Source of the DNA: Uloborus plumipes
Lineage: Eukaryota; Arthropoda; Arachnida; Araneae; Uloboridae
Length of the DNA: 64,000 bases
Direction: 5' to 3'
Assembly: GCA_038373865.1 (NCBI GenBank)
Contig: JAXGGA010001660.1
Coordinates: 80,478 to 144,477 of the forward strand
Shown here piece after piece: positions 48,601 through 61,800 of this stretch. The position numbers and the translations under genes were made by a program. How positions within the stretch are numbered: the first letter of the stretch is position 1; each line of letters opens with the position of its first letter. The notes below the pieces were generated by a model, which was not told the DNA's origin, did not search any database, and saw nothing but the letters and a program-made list of their open reading frames with translations.

Positions 48601-51600
48601 AATATAAAATAACTTATAACAGATATGGGTCATTTCAAAATTTGCTTACATTTGCTGTCTGGAGGTTAAAAGGACGATTTTGAAGCATAGCTTATATTTT
48701 AAATTCAATGCGAACAATTATTTTCTGCAAGAAATACCCCCAAAAAATTCTATCACTCAACAAATTATTGAAATTTATTTATTTCTTTTTATATAAGTCT
48801 TTAAAAATGAGAATCAAGGCGAAAACGCTTGTCCACAATTTTCGCAAGTTCAACATTTTTTTCCTATACTTATTGGCCAAAAAAAGTAAATGCAACATAT
48901 TATTTTTATATATTGACTATTAGTATATGGTTTTCATAATAAATATTGACAATAGTAATTTTATTTCAATAAAAAATGTATGAATACATTTTGTCGGGAA
49001 GTTCTTGTCAAGTCCGTTACCCTACGATTATTTTAACTAAAAAAGGTATTTATTGCAGTCAAAAGATGGTAACACGTATTCAGTTAACTTAACAAACTAG
49101 TGACGTAACTATTTTGTACCATTTTGTTTCCCTGAGTCGAGAAGTATTGCTGTGGTGTTTCGCACAAAATTTCTTCCAGGAGCGTATTTTTATTCTTTGT
49201 CAAGGCCGTTACCACAGATTTTAGAGCATTAATTTTTCATTTTTCTCAACTTTTACCTCTAAATATTGTTTATTATACAACTCTAAGAAAATGCATATTG
49301 TTGTTCAATTTTTAAATTCGACAATCTAGCCATAATTTGGCATTTTGGTTTCCATTGTCAAGTCCGTTACTGGTCAAATCCGTTACCAAATGTCAAATCC
49401 GTTACCATACAGTTTTTTTTATCAATATTTTAACAATCACAAACATCGTTTTAATCTTCAAGGAAGCAAGTAATTTCATATTAAATTGGTTCTAGGCGCT
49501 ATGATAGTTCAAAGGTGAGAATTCATATTGGTGTTTTGTATGGTAACGGACGACAATTTTCCTTGCAACTTAAAGTTTTACAACAGCATTTATTTGAATA
49601 CTTAATTATTCATCAAAGTGTACAAACAATTATTTTTTCACACGCCTAAAATATGTGACTAAACATCTGTTATTGTTTCTAAAAGAAAATAGCAAGTTAA
49701 AAAAATTACTTAAAAATTTTGAAATGTAAGGCATATGGTGAAAATGACCCATATACTTCACTATTAGTATCTTTAAGCTTTGATGCATGGGTACCAAGAG
49801 TTCAGTGTTATTAAAAACTTTTGTGCTTTTAATAGACTGAAAATGAGCTAATAAACAATTACCAGAAATTGCATACTTTTTTTTTTTACTAATCATCATA
49901 TAACGCATTTTGAAACAAGAATAAAATAATGAAGCATTTAAGGCAAACGCTTCTTATAGATTGATGAGCTAAATATGTAAACTTTAATCATAATACATTT
50001 TTCAATTAAAAAGTGTAAAATAATCTAAATTTACGTTCCTTTTCTTAGTGCTTAATAGCTTGTATATCCATTTTATCTAATTTACAGTATGTTTTTAGAA
50101 TATAAAAAAGCAAAATTTAAATGAGAAAGACTAGAACTATTTATTCCCCATTTTAGAAAAAAATAACCGCTTCATTTGACCTTTACTGTCAAAAGCGAGT
50201 CTTAACTATTAAACGAACGCTGATCCTAATGCGGTTTTTCTAAAATACCGAAAATGTCACAACTTCTTTAACGACTAACTAATTGCTAATTTTCTGGTTT
50301 TACTTATTTTAGTTTCTTATGCAAGCATCTAAAGTTCACGTAAATCCTAACCAACGTAAAAATGTTAACATTTTAATACCAACACCTTCTATAAATGAAG
50401 TGAAAATGTGTAATATCTTAAATAAATAGAAAAGAAATACGTAAAGAGGAAAAAATTTTGACAGCGTAAATAATTAAGAAGAACATTTTTCGAGTTAAAA
50501 TATGTTTTTAGTTATTTCATATGCAGATATCTGCATATGATTAATATTTAAAACTAAAATCATTTAGCAGGATTTTCGCCATGATGAAAACGCAGTTACT
50601 GATTTAATTTATCTATTAAGTGACGTTGCTCCTAATTTAACACACAAACTAATATTGTTTTGGATAGATTTTGACATGAGTCTGATAATTTATATTGGAA
50701 AAACAATAGTTTTATTTTGCACCAAAGAGTTATTACTATGACGGTTTTTTTCCTTAAAAAAAAACTTTCTATTTTATTTTAGCTTTTGTTTCAAAATATA
50801 GCTTTTAATGCTTAATACACCTCATAACACATAGGTGTTAACCAAAGCATGCTTACATTCTAGTTTTAGATTTGATATTGAAATGTTATGTGCAAAGGGT
50901 GGGATGGAACCAAATGCATGCACAGAAATTTTAAGGCCCGTCACAAATGACTATTTTGCGCCCCCCCCCTCATATCCTTCACCACTACATATTTTCTCTC
51001 AACCCCCCCCCTCCCCAAAAAAAAAGCTTGCGGGTATTTATTTATTTTTTAATGTGGGGCCCCCTTAAATCTCGGGGCCCGGACCAACAGGTGCACCCCC
51101 TCCCCCCCCCGTGTATCATTTTGGATGGGCAGTATGACTCAGAAAGTTATTTCCCGTTTAATAACGGATACTATATATCTATGCTTGTTATAACGTTCTG
51201 CAAATCAGACATTATTGCAATGTTGCCTTCCCAAAAATGGTTGTTGACATTGGAACTGTTTTGCATTGGATAGGGATTTAGTATTGAAGTGAAACGTTAG
51301 CTAAATTAAATTTTATGGATATTACATAACTCATATTGTAAACATAAAGCTTTATCGTTTTACATAATGTTTTTTATGCGCACATTTTGACTTTCAAATG
51401 CACATCCTACCTCTCCATTACATGAGGAAGGAAACATGCACCTGAAAGTTAAAATACAATAAATAAACATGTTTACTTTTATTTTCATTGTTTTTTGCAA
51501 CTAGTATCTTGATAATTTATAATTATTTTGCATTTTTATAGCATAAGAAATCTTTTAATTTATTTCTTCAATTTACATTATCGTTGTAGAATACAGTGAT

Positions 51601-52820
51601 CGGTAAGAACATTTTCGTTAAAATTGTTCCACATCTTTCTATTCTCATACATATAGATTTCATGTAATAAATTTATATTTTTATAATTACTTATGTAGTT
51701 CTTAAAGTTATATTGAACTACATGTGAGTCAGAGAGTTTTCAAACTGAAAAGATTTAAACATTTTATTCAAAATCAAATGCGTAAACTAGGTTAAAAAGT
51801 TATCTGTCACATACACTATAAGCATTTTACCTATAAATATACTTATCAGTTTTTCGAGAAAGGCATAACGCTGCTTCCAAAATATTTTGAATAATTGACA
51901 CGTAAAGAATTCGTGTAAAAAAATACTGTTCTAGATATCTTTAAGGAGGGATTTTCTTCAATAAAAAAATGAGGCTTCACGGGGAAAAAAAGTGGAATAT
52001 TTGTGTCAAAAATCGATTTCAATTTCACTTTATAAATTTTATGGTAGTTCCACAATGCTTTCACAATATAATCTGCATGCCTATTAAAGGGCAGAAAGAG
52101 TAATATTTTTAACACACAACAAATACTTGAGTTCAGTAATTTAATTTATTTCTGACATTTTAGCTGATATTTGTTTGAATATAAATACAAATAAATTTCT
52201 GTAAAATGCAAAAACTTTTATGTTAACTATTTAATAAATTTATTTTTTTTTCTGAAAGATTCTACTGAGTTTTACAAAAATTTGTTAATGGAACATTTCC
52301 AGAAGTTAAGTTTACTTTCGTAATGAACAAATGCAGAAATTTAACACAAGTAGTAATGAACAATTGAAAATTGAGATTCATCTAAAATTACCGTCTTTTT
52401 GTTATGCAAAGTTGGGTTTTTTGAGTCATCTATTTTTTCAGACGGTGGAGATTCTTCGAAGCAAGGGACGATATAGTTTACTGGTTGCTCAGGGATCGGC
52501 ATTTCGTGTTGCTTCTGAGGTTTTACGTGCTCAGGACAACTATTCGGACGCATAGTTGTTTCCGTCGTTATTTTCTTGTTACAGATTGGGCTAGACTTAG
52601 GTTTGTGCCAAGTGTGAGGAATAGCAAGACTTGGTGTACAAGGGGCTGAGCGACCTGAAAAGAGAAACATATTTATAATTAAAAATAATCATTTTGAGAT
52701 AGAAAAAAGTGTGAGTTTGTCCACTCATATATGTTTATAAGGTTATACCTCTAAAATTCGGGCCGAATGTTTGACGAGAGCTTAAAATAATAATAATTAT
52801 TATTATTATTATAATTATTA

Positions 52821-52860
<40 letters not shown>

Positions 52861-55800
52861 CATTATTATTATTGCATTTTCAGCCAATAAAATACACAAT
52901 GTAACGATGTTGATTCGAAACATAAATGCTACAATATATACCATATGCTTCATTTGTACTTAATTTACGTTGGTTTTTCACTTCTATCATATTTTGTTTA
53001 ATAAATTTTCATTTAACAGCAATAGAAGTTAGACATTTATTTCTAAGCAAATTCTTGAGTAGACATTGAGCATAGTTTATTCTTTTTCTTCAAGACAATG
53101 ATCAATTAATGCTATTTCAATGACGGGTAGTTTTAAATTGTTCTGACCAAGAAACCACACGAGAGTGTAATAATGAAAAAAAAATGAATTTAATCAGAAA
53201 CAATCGAAATAGCATTGCGAAACATATTTCAGTGTGCATAGTTTTATCCTCGCGTTCCAGTTGAAAACATATTAGGTTTTAATGCCAACTTAAATTTTAA
53301 AGAAAAGTCGCCAAATTTAGTGAGCTTCAGTTGATCATCGAAAACATCGTTCACACGATTCGTAGACGGACGTAAACTGAACTTGCGAGAACAGTTTCTC
53401 GCAAAGTCGCTAATTTGGCATGTTTCATAAAATTTCGATAATTTTTTAGACTTGATAATGGATGGACGCAGGCAAATGACTTTTGCGTCAAAAATTCGTC
53501 TGGATACAATCTTTCGATTGCCATCGGTTTCAGCTTTTTACATTATTGCACTAGTTCCCTGATGAGTTTAAAACAATAAGCGCATTAAAAGTTCGTTTAC
53601 CTGAAAAAGTCCAAGAGTGCCCCCTGCCATGTTTAGATGGAGACGATTTTGAAAAATCGTGTTTTGCCGATGATTGCTGGATTGCAAGAACTGCTTTGCG
53701 TGCCGACCACAGCTCTACTATAGATTTCAGCTCTCGAATGATTTCCGCCCCTCTTTGTGTCCGAAATTGAAACACACCTTCACCTGTTGCTGATCTCCTA
53801 TAAATAATGTACAGAAAACATTAAAACACAGTGATGATTTCAACGTTAGGAAATTTTTCCTTTAAATCATAAAGTAAAAACAACGAGGATATTTTTTTTA
53901 TTTTCTTTTCTCAAACATTCAAACCTAAATTCTTACCAAATGAAATAAATTATTTTTTAACAAAATAAAGTCTACTAAATATCAGTGCATTAAAACAAAA
54001 ATAAATAGCAGATAATACTCGCTGACTGCGCTGAGTTCATAACACAGTTAATAGGTTGTGCAAGTTGCTTAAATCTCTATGCATGTCAATTAGCTGCAGT
54101 TTTAAATTGTGCTATTAATTGTTCTGGATCAAAGTATCTTATTTTACATTACGTACAACAATTTATTTGTTATTATTTGAACTTGTTTCTTCCTCCTGAT
54201 CATTTCATATGGTTATTCTGCTTATCTGAACACAAAGTATGAAATTTCTGTTTTCTAATGCTTTGTCGATTTTGTAATAACTAAAATTAATTTTTTAATC
54301 ATAAAAATTGCTTCATATTGAAGCCTTTGTTACGTTAGAATTGAAATCGAAAAAGTCTACTGTTTTTAATGTAGGTGCGAGTCAAAACGAACATATGAAC
54401 ATCGCTGTTTCGCAAAGTATTTTTTTTTTGTTTCTTTTATCTTTTTTTTTAAATTTTCTAGAGACGTATTAGAAGTTTATAACGTTTAATTTCAAAATTA
54501 AGAAATCTGTAAAAAAAAAAAAAAACAGCTTTTGTTTAGGTGTAATGAATTTTACATTTCCCTTGACAACATAATAAACACATGAAAAAAGAAAAAACTC
54601 AGCGACAAAAACTTGTTTCTGTGGTAGGAAGGTATAAATTTGACAGAGAAGTGCAAAAGCATGAATTCTTAAATAAATAGTATATGTCATCCATAATTCT
54701 GAAAAATGGTTACAAGAGATCTAAAAATGCGCAGTTTTGCGAGTAGATGTCTTCTGACCTTCACAAATAGGTACCGAAATATAAACCACCATTTTACGTA
54801 TATTAAAGTTTCCATGTAATGAGGTTGCAAATTTTGCAATCTCTAGATAAAAACTGTCTCCCTGCTCAATGAAATATGCATCTATGTTATCTCAAAAGTT
54901 TTTAAGGTGTTTATGATGGATGCTTTATTTGAGAGACATTCTGTTGCTCATGTTTCTGAATCGCTTATCCAAAGTCCAGTAAAGTAACCAGATTTTTCTC
55001 CTGTGAGTTTTTTTTTTTTATTCTTACTATTTGGATAATTCCTTACGGGAAATTACATTTTCTATTTTTTATCGATTGCTGAAAAACACCCAGCAGAGAC
55101 TCCAATTATATTATACCCTTGTTCCGTTATATGGAGTTTTAAAGAAATTGGACTTTAATTTAATAAAATACAGTTAAATTTTAAACATTTCCAGAAACAG
55201 TATTTATGTAATAGTATTTCGGTCCCGTAACAGACGTATCTTATGAGATAAGTGCGTTAAAAGAAAATGTTATTATTTCAATATTTTTTCAGGAAATTTT
55301 CGAAATTTGACTGCTATATATAATTATATAGTTATAGAAACCATGTTCTTCATAAAGTTGGTGAAATAAAATAAGAATTTAACATATTTTTAGTCTTTGT
55401 AAGCTGTTTTGCAAAAAGCTTATACGTCTGTTTCCTTGAAATTGCCCTTATTAGATTGAAACTAATGAAGTAAAAAATGTATGGCTGTGCCATGGCTTAC
55501 TCTTTTCATTAAAAGCATTGTGGCAAACAATATATTTGCTGAAAAATATGTTTTTGATAATATTAATTCAAATAACCATGATTGGTTTAGTAAAATTTAA
55601 AATAAAAACATTTTATTGAAAAAACTTTCAGATTATTTGCAGTAATCTGCAAGTTTTGCGCAATAAAACGTTGCTATTTTTAACTTTAATACTTTGCACA
55701 GGTTTTTTTTCATTTGCCATTAATTATTTATTTTATACAGTAATTTCATAAGAGTTACTTAAAATTTGAAGATATGAGAGAAGTAATGTTGTAAGAAAGT

Positions 55801-58800
55801 ATACGTTTTAACTTGTTTTATTGTGTTTGACATTGTTGGATATTCACATGTTCAAGAAATTACCAATTTTCTTTTAATATTCATGTTTTTGAATAACACA
55901 ATTTCCTTAGCATCCTTAATCTAAATATTCTTCAGACATTGAAATAGGAACACGAGTTGAACTCGGGTTAAACTAATACCTGCCAACTTCTAATGAAACG
56001 ATGGTTGTCTTTGTTCTTCCAGTACTACTCGTGGATTCATGCAAATACTGACGAATGTATGCAACAGGCCAGACGACAAAACATGAGGCCATTCCAGGCT
56101 TTGCCAAACCGATGCCGTGGCTGAAAACTGCCAGTTGCAAATCCCCGTGCATGCCAAGACGCTGCGAATCCTCGGTTGGGTTAACAGAAACTTGGAAGAT
56201 GTCGCGCGCAAATGACACTGCAATAACAGAAACGAAACTGTAAACATAGTCAACATTTAGAGCGCTTTTCCATTTGACGACACGACAACGGCGAAAGTCG
56301 GACGGTAATACTGCAACGATAAGTACCGTGTCGTGTCGTTTATATCACTGTTTTTCCACTCAAACGATATCGTTTCTCCAAACGGGTCATTTTCCACCGC
56401 ATTTCATTTCGAGATGGCACTGTGCTCACACGTATATTATTATGGCTCCTCCATCTAGCAAATTACGACTGTTATATTTACTTTACCTCCAGAAAAAGAA
56501 AACAAATGAAAATACGATATTGAGTGCATAATATTCAGAACTTTATTACATTCTCACCTTGTTTAACAAGAACGAAACGCATACTATCTGCTGGATCACA
56601 GAGCGATAAATGGCGGATCTAATCTTCAATACCCGCTAATATTTCCAAAGGGTTTCCATAGAACTTTTTCAAATTAAGTCCACAGTTCGCCATAATATAG
56701 TTGGTCGTCTCGTCGCAATATTGTTGTTCTGTTTTGTTTTTTGTCTTGTTTTTAATTGTAGTACTCTTTAGTACTAATCGAGTATATCCCCATTTCGTTA
56801 TAATGAAGAGAATTCGTTAATAAATATGTTTCATTGTCAATCGTCTCTTCGTTGACACCATTGCTTCTGAGCGAATAGATTCGCCATTCATCGCTCGGCG
56901 GCGCCAACACTATCAGAGTGAAAATTTGAGTTTTTTTGTAGCATTAAAAATCGTCTGAGCAACAATAATGAAACAAAATACCAAATAAAATGAATAAAAT
57001 TGTTTTATTGCTACATCTTTTGTTTATCGTCTGCAAATTGAAGCTTATATTTATTAATTCAGAGATGTCGCAATTTAAACGCCATTGCTATAGTTCGAAG
57101 AAATTAAACAGATGGATGAATATCGTCCCGATTTTAAAGGCGAGACGGATGCCATTCGACACTAATGGGACGACGAACGACAGCGCTCGGTCGGAGACGG
57201 CACAATCGTCCTGGAAGATGGAAAAGTGCATAGCATATTTTAATGCATTTTGCGTGCTCCAATGTCGGATGACGACAATCGCTTACGATTTATCGTTGCC
57301 GTGTCGGTAAGTGGAAAAGCGCCCTTACGCGTACGCATGCATGTCAACGATTACCATAAGAAGAATATTAACATTATAAAATGGTTTACACTTTGGAGTG
57401 AGATAAGCTTCAAAAAATAGGAATGTTGTACGTAGAAACGTCTTATGGAAAAATATAGTTTGGACATAAACTTATATTGCTAAACAGCATTTTAATTAAA
57501 ATTAGTGAAATCCTTTTTCAAAGTAAAGTACTAATTTCTCAAGTATTAAGTTGCTTTTTTTTAAATAAATACTGTAATAACTTAATAAACTGATTTTGTC
57601 TTTATTTTTCCAACTTAATAGGTATAATTTATGCGTATATTTTGAACTATTATTAATGCGATATTTAAGTTCTCAATTTACAAATCATTTATTAAAACAT
57701 AAAATAATGATAAATGATCGTGTTGTTGTTAAATCGTCGTGTTAAATCCGTTGTTGTTGTCGTGTTGTATGTTGTTTATTGATCATAGTTTTTTTTAATT
57801 CAAATGTCTTTAGCTGCTTTAAGAACGCGCGTAAATTAAAAGATGCACTAAAACAACTAACAGTTACTATAAAAAATAATTTTTAATTTTTATCATTTTG
57901 TGTAACAAAAATATGCAGCACTGATTGAACTGTACTTGGCGGAACATTTGTTTAAAAAAAAATTGCTTGTGGAATTATTGTAATTTCTGAAATTATTAAA
58001 ATGTAAGGGCAGGTGTTTGGACTACAACAGTGTTACGACTTATTATAAGCTCGCCTTTTGGGATAGCGGATATGGATATATTTTACAGTAAACAAACTGG
58101 TATTCTAGAATGATTGTTTATACTGATAACAAATAATGAGAGCTTTGTTATTGATGGCTCAATCTAAAGACTCTGCAATAAAAATCTTTTATTTTCACAT
58201 ATAAACTGGGTTACTTATAAGACATGTTTGATTTCAACGTGTCATAATCATCTTCATCCTCTTTATATTTAAATTTTTGATTTATATTACTGTAAACTCT
58301 CATTTGCCGCATGAATTTATACTTAACATAAGAGTTGTTGATTGTCGTTGAGTCGTCATGTCAAAAACATCTTTATCCTCTTTATAATTAAATTTTTGAT
58401 TTTTGTTACTGTAAACTCCTATTTGACTCTTGAATTAATTCTTAATATAAGAGTTGTTGATTGTCGTGTGTCGTCATATTATAAAGAGCTTTAATTTCTT
58501 TATGGTTAACTATTCGATTTAAATTACTGAAAACTCCTATTTGCAGCATGAATTAATTCTTAACATTAGACTTGTTGATTGTTGTGAGTTGCCGTGTTAT
58601 ACTAAATACCTGTAGCTCCAATTTCTTTATGGTTAAATATTTGATTAGAAGTACTATAAGCTCCTATCCACTACATCGATTAAATCTAAACATACGTATT
58701 GTTGATTATCGAGTGTTGTAGTGAATGACTTCAACATTTTTATGGCAAAAAAATATTTGATTTGTCTTGACTGCTGTCAAATCCTACTTACTGCATCAAT

Positions 58801-61800
58801 TTTTTCTTGACGTAATAGTTGTTGATTGTCATGTTACAAGCAGCTGCGATTTTATTATGGTTAAATATTTGATTTGTATTACTACAAACTCCTATTTGCT
58901 GCATCGATTTTTTTTGACATACGAGTTGTTAAGTGTCATAAGTTGTGTGTTATAAGTAGCTTAATTCTTTTCAATGGTTAATTATTAATTAAACTTACAA
59001 TCCATGTCGCTGTCGTTATACTCTTCAGGTAAGAGCATTGCCGCCGTACTCTCTACGGATAACGAAGTCGAGGACTCCTGAGGCAGGGAGCAGGTGTCCC
59101 GAAAGGCGGATTTGCTGCGATGGCCTCGCCGACTGTTATCAAATATCAGGGACGGTGGAGGGATAAAAGTGGTCCTCGGACAGTGAGCTGGAAGTTAGTT
59201 GAAGGTTACTTTTTTGAGGTCAGATTTTTTTTCGACGACATATAAATGTTTCAAAAAACACTTTTTGCCTCGAGTTGTTTCATGTTTTATGACATGAGGA
59301 TAAAAAAAAAATGCTTATTTTACAGCAAAAAAAGGACAGCAATTGAATCGTTTATTTCAGAAAACACTCAAGCAACAAACACTTAAAGCTCGAAAAAGTA
59401 TTTTTACCGTTATTTATGAAAACTTCGGTTAGGATTTCAATATTTTAAACTGAAATATATACGTACATATTTAAATATATTTCCTGAAGAAAATATTGTT
59501 GTGATCGCTATTAAATAGTTCAACGTGAAAAAAATACATGTTTTATTAAAATTAGAAATTTTTGTCGTTTGGGTGGTTTCTGAAATAAACGATTCAATTT
59601 TAGCTAAAATATTATAAAGAAACAACAGCTAAAGTAAATATTTCTTTTTAATATGAAAATCGATGTTCACATAAATTAAATTAGTACAATTGAATTTCTA
59701 TAGGTAAGCTTTTTATGTCTTTTACCGAATTATAAAATTCCAGAACTTCACGCTGTAAATTAATTACTTTAGAAAACTAAGGAGTTCAAAAATGCAGAAT
59801 ATAGCTCGTTCATTTTTAGAATTTGATTGTGAAGAAAAGATTAATCAAATTATAAAGGAGAATGGCGCTAGAAATTTAAGAGGAAATTTATGAGTTACTA
59901 GTTTTTACTTACTATCTCAATATTAGTTTACATCAGAAATTTTGTAATTGCATAGTGATAGACTAGTTCGTGTCTGAAATTTACATTTGTATGGTAGTAA
60001 AGGCATGGTGCCAAACAATTGAGAGATAAATACACTAAGAAAAAAATTACATTAATGTTTTCAAATTTATCAAAGTGGAAAAAAAAATAAAAAATCGGGC
60101 GTTAAAATGACACGATGATTAAACATGCCAGTGTCTTATTCCAAACTTGAAACTAATAAAAATTCTATGTATAAACTCATTTTCACACAATAAAAAAATA
60201 AAACAGTTCTTTGTGTCCAGCGATTTAACATTGTGCCTAATAATAATAATTTAAAATCCATTATCGTATCCTTTTGAATATTTCAACGAATAGTGTCACT
60301 AACCAAACAAATAGCATAAAACAGAATGAAATATTACTATTTATATAAAATGTAGAAAGTATGCACACGGGGAGTGCCGACAGAAGTGAAGACTTGAACA
60401 ACGTGTGAGTTTTTAAAAATGTAAGAAAATATTTTTTGATTCGTTAGAAAATATTTTATCTATTTTCTATCCTTCTTTCCTTACTGCGTGTTCTTTTTTT
60501 ATTTTTTTAATTTTTCTTTCCCTTCTTTATTTCCGTTCGAATTTTGTGTGTGTGTGTGTGTGTGCGCGCGTAAGAGAGAGAGAGAGAGAAAGAGAAAGAG
60601 AGAATTAGAGCGAGAAAGAAGGAAAAAGTAAAGGGAAAAATAAACTATATTGACGGCTTAACATGATAAAAATTTTAAATAAATATTCTCCGTATTAAAA
60701 CCCTAAGGGATAACTTTTTTAAAAAATAAAATCAGAAAATTAGATCATCGCAAGAGTATTACAAGCTATCCTCATGAATATTTATTAAAATACATATTTT
60801 CAGTAAATATTTATTTCTCAGCTCAATATTCACTATATTAGATGTATTACAAAATGTCTTAAAACATATGTGTACATAAGTAACATTTCTTCTTGATTTA
60901 TTTATTTTATTTATTTAAGTATGCTTTTTTGAGTAATACGTATACATGAAAATGAAATTTCGTTAAATTGTAAATCTGAAAAAATACGTTTGTTTAATGC
61001 TTACGAGTATTATGGAATATGAAACTTCGATTTTGAGAAATATTTAATTCTAAATAATGTCCTTCAGAAATTATATTTAAATTTTAAGCTTTTTTTTTTC
61101 ATGAAAAATGCAATAATGTTTAACGTATGGCAGAGTTTGAAGTTCGTAGTTCTATGTGGCAAAGTAAAAAAAAAAGATAAATAAATAAAAATAAAAACAT
61201 ATAGCGATAGCATATTTATTCCTGAAATAAATAAAAAATATTGGAAATAATATTTGCTTATACAAACTGTTAAAGGGAGTGCCAGTGAACAGCAGACCAA
61301 CGTCACAATACAAAGGCCCAAAGTTTTCTTAGTGTAAGCACACTACAGCAGGTAAGAACGAGTCGCTATATTACTTTAAATGAGTCGCGCTAGCTTTGGC
61401 ACGAAACAGGTAACAAAGGTGCGTCAAAAACTAAACACCACAAATTCATTCCATGTCAAGTGACCTCGTTGCCTCAACCCGATCATCTTTGATTTGGTCG
61501 AACTTTTTTAGATGTCGAGACATGTCTTTGAAACTAATTTACTCAAGTGTCAGCCTCCAAAACCCAAATTCTTTGGATCTAGGCCCAATATAGAAATAAC
61601 GGCTCCAAAATAGAGGAACAACTTTATATAGCGATCAGCCATTGGAGGTGCAATTTGAAGCCTCCCCCCCCCTGCTGAGGTAAATGCTAGATCCTTATGG
61701 TCTTGAGAGCTTAAAATTCGCATAGGTTAGTATCAAAAACGCCTCTCTCAAATGTCCTCGAATTCGGAGATGGTTGGATGGGGTCTACTTGGATACGTGA

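Noticed and set aside
52735..52953. Isoleucine-rich minus-strand protein
   Set aside because: It is the translation of an ATT microsatellite in an intron.
56990..57310. 106-codon plus-strand protein in the Harbinger-like element
   Set aside because: It has no DDE or Myb-like character and ends in the terminal inverted repeat.
58225..58965. CRISPR array
   Set aside because: Units are about 120 bp, diverged and contiguous, with no short repeat and unique spacer pattern; the host is a eukaryote.
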